Assembly (NCBI GenBank): GCA_965229565.1
Contig: OZ245888.1
Span: 1,860,001-1,924,000, forward strand
DNA length: 64,000 nucleotides
From: JANQNX01 sp040217095
GTDB lineage: Bacteria; Pseudomonadota; Gammaproteobacteria; Eutrophobiales; Eutrophobiaceae
Direction: 5' to 3'
Numbering within the stretch: position 1 is the first letter of the stretch; each line of letters opens with the position of its first letter. The notes beneath the pieces were generated by a model. It had not been told where the DNA came from. It did not search any database and saw only the letters and a program-made list of their open reading frames with translations. Shown here in pieces: positions 18,080 through 25,823 of this stretch. The position numbers were made by a program, and so were the translations under genes.

Positions 18080-18898
18080 ATGGCGGACGACATACTTATC
18101 AATGGTGAGCCGGCCACACAATTACCTGTACAGGACCGTGGTCTGCACTATGGCGATGGGTTGTTCGAGACCATTGCTGTACAGGGTGGCCAGTTACTCT
18201 GCATGGCTGATCACCTGGAACGATTACTTGTCTCGTGCCAGCAACTCAAACTGCCTTTTACCCAGGATCGGCAATTACACGCCGAGGTGGAATCGCTGGC
18301 CCGCGATGTTGGCCGGGGTGTCATCAAGATCATTATTACGCGTGGTTCAGGCGGGCGAGGCTATGCACCACCGGTAAACCCGCAACCAACCCGCATCGTT
18401 GCACGCTATCCCTGGCCAGAATTTCCCGCCGAAACAATCGACGACGGCATTGCGGTACGTGTTTGTGATACGCGCTATGGACACCAACCCCTGCTGGCCG
18501 GGATGAAACACCTGAACCGGCTGGAGCAGGTGATGGCCCGCGCAGAATGGGACGATCCTGCCATTGCAGAAGGTGTGGTGCTGGATATAGATGACAATGT
18601 CATCGAGGGCACCATGAGTAATATTTTCTACACCAGTAACGGCAAACTATTCACACCTGATCTCAAGCAGTGCGGTATCAAGGGTATTATCAGGCAAAAG
18701 ATTATCGACCTGGCCGAGGGCGTGGCTATCAAGCAAATTTCGTTACCTGAATTGCTCGATGCCGATGAAGTTTTTGTCTGTAACAGCATCATCGGCCTGT
18801 GGCCTGTGACACGCATCAACGACAGGAAATACAAGGTCGGTAGCATTGGCCGGAACCTGAGGGACTTGCTGATTAAACAGGAATATATCGGTCACTAA
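18080..18898 (+). CDS. pabC: Aminodeoxychorismate lyase
   Basis: 272 residues, fold-type IV PLP enzyme. Early motif QDRGLHYGDGLFET and the PLP-lysine region LLAGMKHLNRLEQV match PabC. It releases pyruvate from 4-amino-4-deoxychorismate to give p-aminobenzoate for folate. It overlaps mltG by one base (TAATG). The order fabF-pabC-mltG-tmk-holB is the same as in E. coli. Confidence 0.95.
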   Translation: MADDILINGEPATQLPVQDRGLHYGDGLFETIAVQGGQLLCMADHLERLLVSCQQLKLPFTQDRQLHAEVESLARDVGRGVIKIIITRGSGGRGYAPPVNPQPTRIVARYPWPEFPAETIDDGIAVRVCDTRYGHQPLLAGMKHLNRLEQVMARAEWDDPAIAEGVVLDIDDNVIEGTMSNIFYTSNGKLFTPDLKQCGIKGIIRQKIIDLAEGVAIKQISLPELLDADEVFVCNSIIGLWPVTRINDRKYKVGSIGRNLRDLLIKQEYIGH

Positions 18899-19908
18899 TG
18901 CCAAAACTCGCGATTAAACTGGGCCTGATCATTGTTATTTGTATCAGCCTGACCGCTCTCTTTTTTTACCGGGATTATCAACAGTTCAAGCAGACGCCGC
19001 TGACTCTCAGCGAGCCACAAATCATTATCATTGCCCCGGGTTCGTCGTTTGATACAGTCAACCAGGCGTTGTTAGAGCGTGGTTTACTCGATAACTCCTT
19101 GTACATGCGCTTGCTGGCAGGTGAGAGTGGTCACGCCACACGGCTTAAAGCCGGGGAATACGACATAGCTCCCGGCGTAACCCCAACCAGCCTGCTGGAT
19201 CTACTGGTGTCGGGACAAGTGCGGCAGTACAGCCTCACCCTGGTGGAAGGGTGGAATATACGGGAAGTACTTGCCGCCCTGGAACAGGACCCGGTGCTGA
19301 TAAAAACGCTGGACTACAGCCAGACCGACAAACTGATGGCCAACCTGGGTTTTGAATCACAAAGCCCGGAAGGTCTTTTTTTCCCCGATACTTACTATTT
19401 TCCGCGCGGCACTACCGACAAGGAATTTCTGAAACGCGCATATCAACGCTTACAGTCTGTGTTGCAGGAGGAATGGAGTAACCGTGCCGAAAACCTGCCC
19501 TACAATACACCTTACGAAGCACTTATCATGGCTTCTATCGTTGAAAAGGAAACCGGGCTCGCCAGTGAGCGCGATACGATAGCCGGCGTCTTTGTCAGGC
19601 GGTTGGAAAAAAATATGAAGCTGCAGACAGACCCCACGGTCATCTACGCGATGGGATTGCAGTTCGATGGTAATATCAGGAAAAAAGATTTGAATATTGA
19701 CTCACCGCATAACACCTATCGTTACCGGGGATTGCCGCCAACACCTATTGCCCTGGCCGGACGTGAGGCCATCCATGCCGCTCTCAACCCGGAACCGGGC
19801 AAGGCCCTCTATTTTGTATCTAAAGGCGACGGCTCGCATTATTTCTCGGAGACACTGCAGGAACACAACCGCGCCGTGGCAAAATACCAGTTGAAGAAGA
19901 GCCAATGA
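18898..19908 (+). CDS. mltG: Endolytic murein transglycosylase MltG
   Basis: 336 residues. One N-terminal membrane segment (about 5-25) is followed by a LysM-like region and the YceG catalytic domain. The catalytic Glu is in MASIVEKETGLASERD, followed by LQTDPTVIYAMG and STPHNTYRYRGLPP-type sequence. MltG cleaves nascent glycan strands near the inner membrane and so sets their length. It overlaps pabC by 1 bp and tmk by 4 bp. Confidence 0.95.
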   Translation: MPKLAIKLGLIIVICISLTALFFYRDYQQFKQTPLTLSEPQIIIIAPGSSFDTVNQALLERGLLDNSLYMRLLAGESGHATRLKAGEYDIAPGVTPTSLLDLLVSGQVRQYSLTLVEGWNIREVLAALEQDPVLIKTLDYSQTDKLMANLGFESQSPEGLFFPDTYYFPRGTTDKEFLKRAYQRLQSVLQEEWSNRAENLPYNTPYEALIMASIVEKETGLASERDTIAGVFVRRLEKNMKLQTDPTVIYAMGLQFDGNIRKKDLNIDSPHNTYRYRGLPPTPIALAGREAIHAALNPEPGKALYFVSKGDGSHYFSETLQEHNRAVAKYQLKKSQ

Positions 19909-20537
19909 CAAAAAACACGGGGAAATTTATCACGCTGGAAGGCATTGAAGGTGCAGGTAAAAGCACCATGTTGAATTTTATCTCCGAACAGTTACAGCAG
20001 GCCGGAAACGAGGTTGTGGTGACCCGTGAACCGGGAGGTACCCGCGTAGGCGAGAAGCTGCGAGAAATCCTGCTGGATAACAGCAATACCCAGCTTTCGG
20101 ATGATGCCGAACTGTTGATTATCTTCGCTGCCAGGGCACAACACCTGCAACAGGTTATCCGACCCGCCCTGAACGCAGGCCAGTACGTACTCTGTGATCG
20201 TTTCACCGATGCCAGTTATGCTTACCAGGGTGGCGGCCGCAACATGAGCACAGAGCGCATCAGGCAACTGGAGGACTGGGCCCAGCAGGGCCTTAAACCG
20301 GACCTGACTATCCTGTTCGACCTGGATGTGGCGACGGGATTACGCCGCGCCGGCAAACGCGGTGATGCCGACCGCTTTGAACAGGAACATGTCGATTTCT
20401 TTGAACGTATCCGGCAATGCTATATCGACCGGGCCAGTGCCGAGCCGGAACGTTTCCGGGTTATCGACGCAGCCAGCACGGTCGACAACGTCAAGCAACA
20501 AATACTGGAAGTGTTGAAGGATAAACAGCTATGTTGA
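19905..20537 (+). CDS. tmk: Thymidylate kinase
   Basis: 210 residues. P-loop is EGIEGAGKST, followed by TREPGGTRVGE and DRFTDASYAYQGGGR, the dTMP-binding region. It phosphorylates dTMP to dTDP. It overlaps mltG by 4 bp and holB by 7 bp, so the block is translationally coupled. Confidence 0.97.
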   Translation: MTKNTGKFITLEGIEGAGKSTMLNFISEQLQQAGNEVVVTREPGGTRVGEKLREILLDNSNTQLSDDAELLIIFAARAQHLQQVIRPALNAGQYVLCDRFTDASYAYQGGGRNMSTERIRQLEDWAQQGLKPDLTILFDLDVATGLRRAGKRGDADRFEQEHVDFFERIRQCYIDRASAEPERFRVIDAASTVDNVKQQILEVLKDKQLC

Positions 20538-21523
20538 GCGTTTTGCCATGGCAACAATCGGCCTGGCAACGCTGCATGGATATGCTCGCACATCAACGCC
20601 TGCCGCATGCGCTGTTATTAACCGGTGGTGTCGGCATGGGGCTCAGGCATTTTGCCCAGGTATTAAGCCAACGACTGCTATGTCATCAGCCGGATAGCTC
20701 GGGAAACAGTTGCCAGCAGTGCCAGGCCTGCCAGCTATTTGCTGCCGGTTCCCATCCCGATACTGTCCTGATTGAACCGGAAGCAGAGGGCAAACAGATC
20801 AAGGTAGACCAGGTACGTTCGCTTATCGAGTATGTCTCCCTGAAGAGTTTTAGTAGTAGCAACAAGATCGCCATCGTGGTCCCTGCCGAGGCCATGAACC
20901 GGTCCACGGCCAATGCCTTGCTAAAAACGCTGGAAGAGCCGCCGGAGCAGTCCATGTTAATCCTGGTCAGTTACCGACCTGAACGCTTGCCAGTAACCAT
21001 CCGCAGCCGCTGCCAGGCGATTGAATTCAAACCTGATACCAGTACGGCCACGCTGGAGTGGTTGCAACAGCAACACCCGGATTCGGAATACCCGCTGGAA
21101 CTGCTGCTGAAACTGGCCGATGGCGGCCCTATGAATGTCGCCAGCATACTCGAGGAAGAAACCTTCCAACAGCGTGCCTCGCTGCTGGCCGATATCATGA
21201 ATACCAGGGCTGACCCGGTAAGACTGGCAGGTCAATGGGACAACCTGGGCTGTGAGCGCGTGATTCTCTGGTTAATGCGTATCAACCAGGACCTCATCAG
21301 GCTTAAGTTGTTGAAAGAAAAGGCAGCGATTACCAACGAGGATATGCAGGACGAGTTATTGAAACTGGCAGAGCGGCTGGATTTACAACGACTGTTGCAT
21401 TTTTACCGGTTTTTACAGGGCAAGTATCAACAGGCCACGGCCAGTATCAGTTATAATTCCCTGAGTATTCTTGAAGAGATTATCATTTACTGGAATAATC
21501 CAACTCAAGTACCGCAATATTAA
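20531..21523 (+). CDS. holB: DNA polymerase III delta prime subunit
   Basis: 330 residues. A cysteine cluster in CHQPDSSGNSCQQCQACQLF matches the zinc module of DnaX/HolB AAA+ proteins; sensor-type sequence NALLKTLEEPPEQ follows. HolB is the stator subunit of the clamp loader. The Walker A motif is absent, as normal for delta prime. It follows tmk by overlap; a PilZ gene starts 11 bp downstream. Confidence 0.95.
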   Translation: MLSVLPWQQSAWQRCMDMLAHQRLPHALLLTGGVGMGLRHFAQVLSQRLLCHQPDSSGNSCQQCQACQLFAAGSHPDTVLIEPEAEGKQIKVDQVRSLIEYVSLKSFSSSNKIAIVVPAEAMNRSTANALLKTLEEPPEQSMLILVSYRPERLPVTIRSRCQAIEFKPDTSTATLEWLQQQHPDSEYPLELLLKLADGGPMNVASILEEETFQQRASLLADIMNTRADPVRLAGQWDNLGCERVILWLMRINQDLIRLKLLKEKAAITNEDMQDELLKLAERLDLQRLLHFYRFLQGKYQQATASISYNSLSILEEIIIYWNNPTQVPQY

Positions 21524-21534
21524 GGGGTTAAACG

Positions 21535-21888
21535 ATGGCAGCCGGGCGCGATCCAAGACAGGGTATCCTGTCACTCACGATACGTGACAAGAGCGCACTC
21601 TACGCTTCCTACATGCCCTTTGTTAAAAATGGCGGTCTGTTCATCCCCACGGCCAAGTCGTACAAGCTTGGCGATGAAGTCTTCATGTTGTTAACCCTGA
21701 CCGATAGCAAGGATAAATTACCCGTGGCTGGCAAGGTTGTCTGGATCACGCCCAAGGGCGCCCAGGGCAACAAGACCGCAGGCATCGGCGTACAATTCAG
21801 TGAACTCGACAAGGGTGCCACCAAGAGCAAGATTGAAACCCAACTCGCCGGAGCGTTGAAGTCCGATCGTCCCACTCACACCATGTGA
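21535..21888 (+). CDS. PilZ domain protein
   Basis: 117 residues, a single PilZ-type domain (ILSLTIRDKSALYASYMPF, then GGLFIPT and GKVVWITPKG). The classic c-di-GMP motifs RxxxR and D/NxSxxG are not evident: the N-terminal part has only FVKNGGLF. This is the PilZ-type protein found between holB and tatD in Pseudomonas and relatives, which acts in type IV pilus assembly without binding c-di-GMP. No pilus gene is close, so the role here is inferred. Confidence 0.85.
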   Translation: MAAGRDPRQGILSLTIRDKSALYASYMPFVKNGGLFIPTAKSYKLGDEVFMLLTLTDSKDKLPVAGKVVWITPKGAQGNKTAGIGVQFSELDKGATKSKIETQLAGALKSDRPTHTM

Positions 21889-21914
21889 GTGTCATTCGTT
21901 CCTGATGTATTTCC

Positions 21915-22673
21915 ATGCTGGTTGATTCCCACTGCCATATCCCGCTTTTGAGTGACTCCATGGCGGTCGACGAGATCCTGGGCCATGCCCGTGACAACGA
22001 CATCGAGCACATGTTGTGCGTGGCAATTGATATGGAAGGCAGTCCCGAGATCATCGAGCTGGCTAACCGGCATGAGATGGTGTCTGCCTCTGTCGGTGTT
22101 CATCCCAATACCGAGCTGACCGCGCCCATCGATGAGCGAGTGTTCCTGGAAATGGCGGCGGATAAGGAAGTCGTGGCAGTAGGAGAGACAGGGCTGGATT
22201 ATTTTCGCAGCGAGGGCGACCTGGAGTGGCAGCGCGATCGTTTCCGCCTGCATATCAAGCTGGCGAAGGAGCTGGATAAACCCCTTATTATCCACACCCG
22301 CGAGGCAAAGGAAGATACGTTGCGTATATTGAAAGAAGAGGGTGCCGATACGGTGGGCGGAGTCATGCACTGTTTCGTGGAAGACTGGGAAACCGCTCAG
22401 AAAGCCATGGACCTGGGCTTTTATATCTCTTTTTCAGGTATTGTTACCTTCAAGAATGCCAGGGAATTGCAGGACGTGGCCCGCCAGGTCCCGCTCGAGC
22501 AAATGCTGGTCGAAACAGATTCTCCCTACCTGGCCCCGGTGCCGTACCGAGGCAAGACCAACCAGCCTGCATTTGTGCGCCACGTGGCCGAATTTATCGC
22601 CGAATTGAAGCAGGTTGAATTTACAGACGTGGCCGAGAAAACCACCGCAAACTACTATAGATTATTTAATTAA
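21915..22673 (+). CDS. TatD family metal-dependent hydrolase
   Basis: 252 residues with the TatD metal-binding start VDSHCHIPLL, then GETGLDYFR, HTREA, MHCF and ETDSPYLAPVPYRGKTNQP. This is the YcfH/TatD-type nuclease, a TIM-barrel metal enzyme with 3'-5' exonuclease activity in characterised members. Its place after holB corresponds to ycfH in E. coli. It ends the long rightward run of genes and abuts a leftward aminotransferase. Confidence 0.94.
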   Translation: MLVDSHCHIPLLSDSMAVDEILGHARDNDIEHMLCVAIDMEGSPEIIELANRHEMVSASVGVHPNTELTAPIDERVFLEMAADKEVVAVGETGLDYFRSEGDLEWQRDRFRLHIKLAKELDKPLIIHTREAKEDTLRILKEEGADTVGGVMHCFVEDWETAQKAMDLGFYISFSGIVTFKNARELQDVARQVPLEQMLVETDSPYLAPVPYRGKTNQPAFVRHVAEFIAELKQVEFTDVAEKTTANYYRLFN

Positions 22674-22674
22674 A

Positions 22675-23814
22675 TCAAATAATTGAGTCAAGTATTTCAA
22701 GTCCGTTCTGGATTTTTTCCGGGCTGGTATAGAAGTGCGGAGAGAAACGAATCCCGCCCTTGCGATTGGCGCAGACCACATTGCTTTGCATCAGCTGACG
22801 ATAGATGTCGGCGTTATCCTGGTGTTCGATCCTGAAAGTCACAATCCCGGCCCGGCGTTCCGCCGCTGCCGGCGTTAGCAGTGTTATATCGTTCCTGTTA
22901 TCGACAAAATCGATCACCTGCTGCGTATTTTTCAGCACCAGCTCGCTGATAGTGTCGATTCCAACAGATTCAATCACTGCCAGGCTGGCAGACATGGCAT
23001 AAATACCCAGCATATTCGGGCTGCCACACTCGAAACGCTTGGCTGAGGCCGCCGGTTGCCAGTCTGCCTGGTCATAGTTGCCGGCATTCTCCACCATGTG
23101 CCAGCCGAATTGATGTAACTGCAGCTGATCCCGGATCTCTTCACGGCAATAGAAGAGGGCGATGCCCTCCGGTCCCAGCATCCACTTGTGCGCGTCGGCC
23201 ATGACAAAATCGGCCTTCGCGGCCAGTACGTCCATGCGCAACACGCCCAGGCTTTGTATGGCATCGACGCAAAACAGGACCCCGTTGTCCCGGCAGAAAT
23301 TTCCCAATACATCCAGGTTCAGCCTGCGGCCTGAACCATATTGCACGGAGCTGACGGTTAACAGGCGGGTTTGCTCGTCACAAGCCTCGATCAGGCGCTG
23401 TTCCGCATTCTCTATATCGGAGATAGAGACTTCTTTGAATTTAACGCCCTTAGCAGCCTGCGCCAGCCAGGGTATGCGGTTGGAAGGGAATTCCTCGTCG
23501 GTGCTGACCACGTTATCACCGGTTTGCCACTGGATACCGCCGGCTACGACAGACAGTGCCTCCGAGGTGTTTTTCAGCAAGCCAATATCATCGACAGAAG
23601 GCGCGTTCACGAGCTTTTGACACTGTTGTCGTAATAATGAATCTTTTTGCAGCCAGTCCAGGTAGTTGCTGGCGCCCTTGCTACAGTTTTCCTCGGCGAA
23701 TGCCTTTACGGCCTCTGCCGTTCGGCGTGGCCAGGGCGATACGGCCGCGTGATTGAGATAGATGATGTCGTCATCCAGCTGAAACTCCTGTTTGATAATA
23801 TCCGCGAGTTGCAT
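22675..23814 (-). CDS. Class V aminotransferase / cysteine desulfurase-like protein
   Basis: 379 residues from ATG 23814; a longer frame exists but would overlap the divergent gene at 23864. Fold-type I PLP enzyme: LNHAAVSPWP start, DAIQSLG (PLP-ring Asp) and Lys210 in ADAHKWMLGPEG for the Schiff base. The family includes cysteine desulfurases, isopenicillin N epimerase-like and kynureninase-like enzymes; the substrate cannot be read from the sequence. It stands alone, convergent with tatD (1 bp apart). Confidence 0.85.
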   Translation of the reverse strand: MQLADIIKQEFQLDDDIIYLNHAAVSPWPRRTAEAVKAFAEENCSKGASNYLDWLQKDSLLRQQCQKLVNAPSVDDIGLLKNTSEALSVVAGGIQWQTGDNVVSTDEEFPSNRIPWLAQAAKGVKFKEVSISDIENAEQRLIEACDEQTRLLTVSSVQYGSGRRLNLDVLGNFCRDNGVLFCVDAIQSLGVLRMDVLAAKADFVMADAHKWMLGPEGIALFYCREEIRDQLQLHQFGWHMVENAGNYDQADWQPAASAKRFECGSPNMLGIYAMSASLAVIESVGIDTISELVLKNTQQVIDFVDNRNDITLLTPAAAERRAGIVTFRIEHQDNADIYRQLMQSNVVCANRKGGIRFSPHFYTSPEKIQNGLEILDSII

Positions 23815-23863
23815 ATTCAAGCCCGTGTAAATTGCTTTATAGTGTGAGAAAACCGTTTGATCT

Positions 23864-24160
23864 ATGAGATACCTGATTTCACTGCCCATAACCTTACTAC
23901 TGATTCAGCCATGTGCCGCGATTGATTTCAATGCCTGCGTGGATACTACAGGAATGGTGCATTACACCAACCTGCCGTTATCCGAGCTGGATGAAAATTG
24001 CCAACAAAAACAACACTACTACCAGCGCAGGCTTGAATCTGATCATATAAGACTACGAAACTCTCTGGATGAGTCGCTGCTGGATGAATTACGAGGGGAG
24101 CCTGACGAATCAGAAAAGCAGGATAGTACGGATAACAACGTGCAATCTGACCAAACATAG
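23864..24160 (+). CDS. Small exported DUF4124-like protein
   Basis: 98 residues. A signal peptide (MRYLISLPITLLLIQPCAAI) precedes a short domain with CVDTTGMVHYTNLP, which resembles the DUF4124 pattern of periplasmic proteins (a Trp/Cys-based motif around xDxxGxxxYTNxP). The tail is acidic and low-complexity. It starts 49 bp from the divergent aminotransferase start. No function is known. It is the last gene before the dif-associated element, which begins 21 bp after its stop. Confidence 0.7.
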   Translation: MRYLISLPITLLLIQPCAAIDFNACVDTTGMVHYTNLPLSELDENCQQKQHYYQRRLESDHIRLRNSLDESLLDELRGEPDESEKQDSTDNNVQSDQT

Positions 24161-24180
24161 CCCTGGCCAGCCCAAATCAT

Positions 24181-24208
24181 ACTACGCATAATGTATATTG
24201 TAGTCTCG
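24181..24208 (+). other. Left half-site of dif: XerC arm and core intact, XerD arm diverged
   Basis: XerC arm ACTACGCATAA (24181-24191) and core TGTATA (24192-24197) match the complete site at 24710 with one difference, but the XerD arm (TTGTAGTCTCG) is unrelated to TTATGTTAAAT beyond its first two bases. This is the structure expected for the junction where an element has integrated at dif by Xer recombination: chromosomal XerC arm joined to an element-derived right arm. Confidence 0.8.
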
Positions 24209-24673
24209 ATCTTGACCAAAATCTCCGGCGCCCATAGCGACAGGCCAGCCCGTAGCCGCAGGCTGGGGGTGGCCCTGTCTGGTCTTGCCTATACAGGAGG
24301 TCACAAGTGAGACGTTCTGATTCTTCAAGGCCAACCGTAACACGCTGTTTTCCTGACGTAGCCAATGCAGTGTGAGGAGGTCGCCCGGCTCGAAGCCGTA
24401 CTTCAAATCCTCGTGGTACAGGCACCCATCGAAGGCACAGAAAAAAAACTTTTCCCAGCTCGGCCACGGCACGTAGCCGGCCCGGATGGCGAGGAGTTTG
24501 ATGGCGGTGCGGTTCGGCGCTCGGTCCGTTTTCCACCGCCGCCAGGTATGGGCACTCACAAGGCAGTATTGGGCGGCTGCGGTGTCAGGGAGTTGGCTGA
24601 TGGCTTGCAGGAGACTGGGGGTGGTCAAATTGCCCCGGTAGCCATCGTCGAGGATGTCTTGAAGCTGGCTCAT
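24182..24673 (-). CDS. Phage-type protein resembling DUF3653, inside the dif-integrated element
   Basis: 163 residues from ATG 24673 (preceded by AGGAAAG); a longer reading from 24820 would run through the dif site and is unlikely. Visible features: SAHTWRRWKTDRAPNRTAI, LLAIRAGYVPWPSWEKFFF, and LKYGFEPGDLLTLHWLRQEN. This pattern of Trp-rich, DNA-binding-like N-terminus and WPxW / GFEPGDL segments resembles the DUF3653 phage proteins seen in filamentous phages. The final codons (AAT ATA CAT TAT GCG TAG) lie in the left half-site, so the stop is supplied by the integration junction. Function unknown; family assignment is from memory. Confidence 0.7.
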   Translation of the reverse strand: MSQLQDILDDGYRGNLTTPSLLQAISQLPDTAAAQYCLVSAHTWRRWKTDRAPNRTAIKLLAIRAGYVPWPSWEKFFFCAFDGCLYHEDLKYGFEPGDLLTLHWLRQENSVLRLALKNQNVSLVTSCIGKTRQGHPQPAATGWPVAMGAGDFGQDRDYNIHYA

Positions 24674-24726
24674 GGGACCACTTTCCTGATAACCAGCGGT
24701 ATATATCCGACTGCGCATAATGTATA
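24192..24726. mobile_element. Short Xer-integrated element (IMEX-like) between dif half-site and dif
   Basis: Two copies of CGCATAATGTATATT (24185-24199 and 24714-24728) lie 529 bp apart in direct orientation and bound a single phage-type gene. The left copy has a diverged XerD arm and the right copy rebuilds a complete dif. Known IMEX elements, such as CTX phage of Vibrio and the filamentous phages of Xanthomonas, integrate this way. At about 0.53 kb there is no room for capsid or replication genes, so this is a remnant, a satellite or a solo cargo. Confidence 0.75.
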
Positions 24727-24737
24727 TTATGTTAAAT
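24710..24737 (+). other. dif: Chromosome dimer resolution site dif
   Basis: XerC arm ACTGCGCATAA (24710-24720), core TGTATA (24721-24726), XerD arm TTATGTTAAAT (24727-24737). Against the E. coli dif (arms GGTGCGCATAA and TTATGTTAAAT, same core) only the first two bases differ. XerC/XerD, switched on by FtsK, resolve chromosome dimers here; ftsK lies at 54.4-56.7 kb. dif normally marks the replication terminus, and gene orientation flips around this point. Confidence 0.92.
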
Positions 24738-24794
24738 AGGATATATGTGTATTCATGTCTGTAACGAGCTGAATGTCCCTTGGCCCTATTCTGT

Positions 24795-25730
24795 TTACTT
24801 GGTCGACACAGGTGAGACAAAACCTTTTGGCTTCAGCGCCAACAGTGAGCAAGGTAAATTCTGAATAATATTTTCTGCAGTATTTCCGAATATCAGACCG
24901 GGAATGCCCGTACGCGCAACAGTGCCCATCACCAGGATATCGATTCGCTGTTTGTTTACGAACTCAGGAATCTTCAGGTCCGCCTTGCCGCGTATATGAT
25001 GAATACTATTAGTGCCAGTGATGCCTGATTTCTCAACCAGCCTTTCAACTTGCAAAAGATGATTCTGTCTTGCTTTTTCTACTTTTTGTACGATCTGGTC
25101 GTCAGGAATTTTTATGAATACGTTATTCTTTAACTCTGTTTCGAGTGGGTAGTCCCAGCACGAGATTATTTGCAGTTCTCCACTACAGCTGTCTGCGAGT
25201 GAACGGGACAGTTCAAGTAAATCCTCTGACAGACTTACAGAAACAGGTTCGTCATTTATCGGGTCAATCGCTACAGCAACCTGGATATCCTGGCGATGAT
25301 GTTTGATTGGTCGGCACAGCCATAGCGGCATCGGTGATTTCCGCAACAATTCCATATCAAGGGCTTTAAATCCGCTTTTATTGTCTTGTGGTTCGGCTTC
25401 CTTGATTATCAGGTCATAGTCCTGTTGTATTGCATGCTGAATGATTTTTATCGCTGGTTTTTGGTTTACAAGTAGCTGTATCGAAATATTAACTGGTTCT
25501 TCCAGCTTTAAGGCGTCCCTGGTGGAATCGATCGACGATTGCGCCTGCGCTATAAGGGATTCCTCGAATTTCTTCTTGTGGTCTGGAAAGTCTTGCGGGA
25601 ACTCGGGAGCGATAACCAGCACCTCAAGTGCAGCATTATTGTTTCTCGCCAGGCTGAGAGCCTGCTTCAGCCCTGCAGTTTCTTCGTTTGTGCCATGACT
25701 GACATAAAGCAAGTTTTGAAAATGGTGCAT
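24795..25730 (-). CDS. Tandem universal stress protein (UspE-like)
   Basis: 311 residues with two Usp domains (about 1-150 and 150-311). The second ends with GTVARTGIPGLIFGNTAENI, the ATP-binding G-x2-G-x9-G-S/T type motif; the first domain lacks a clear copy. The pattern matches UspE-type tandem proteins, induced by starvation or stress. It begins 58 bp to the right of dif and is transcribed toward it. Confidence 0.9.
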   Translation of the reverse strand: MHHFQNLLYVSHGTNEETAGLKQALSLARNNNAALEVLVIAPEFPQDFPDHKKKFEESLIAQAQSSIDSTRDALKLEEPVNISIQLLVNQKPAIKIIQHAIQQDYDLIIKEAEPQDNKSGFKALDMELLRKSPMPLWLCRPIKHHRQDIQVAVAIDPINDEPVSVSLSEDLLELSRSLADSCSGELQIISCWDYPLETELKNNVFIKIPDDQIVQKVEKARQNHLLQVERLVEKSGITGTNSIHHIRGKADLKIPEFVNKQRIDILVMGTVARTGIPGLIFGNTAENIIQNLPCSLLALKPKGFVSPVSTK

Positions 25731-25823
25731 AAATCGAATCTCCCCAACAGCAGTAAGCCAATTTTCTGTTTATAGACTTGAATGACATGTTAAGGGTTCA
25801 AATCAATTATTCCAGATGAAAAA

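Noticed and set aside
23815..23889. Longer start of the class V aminotransferase
   Set aside because: It would overlap the divergent DUF4124-like gene at 23864, and family homology begins near ATG 23814.
24674..24820. N-terminal extension of the dif-element gene
   Set aside because: It would start to the right of dif and read through it; ATG 24673 has a suitable AGGAAAG and keeps the gene inside the element.
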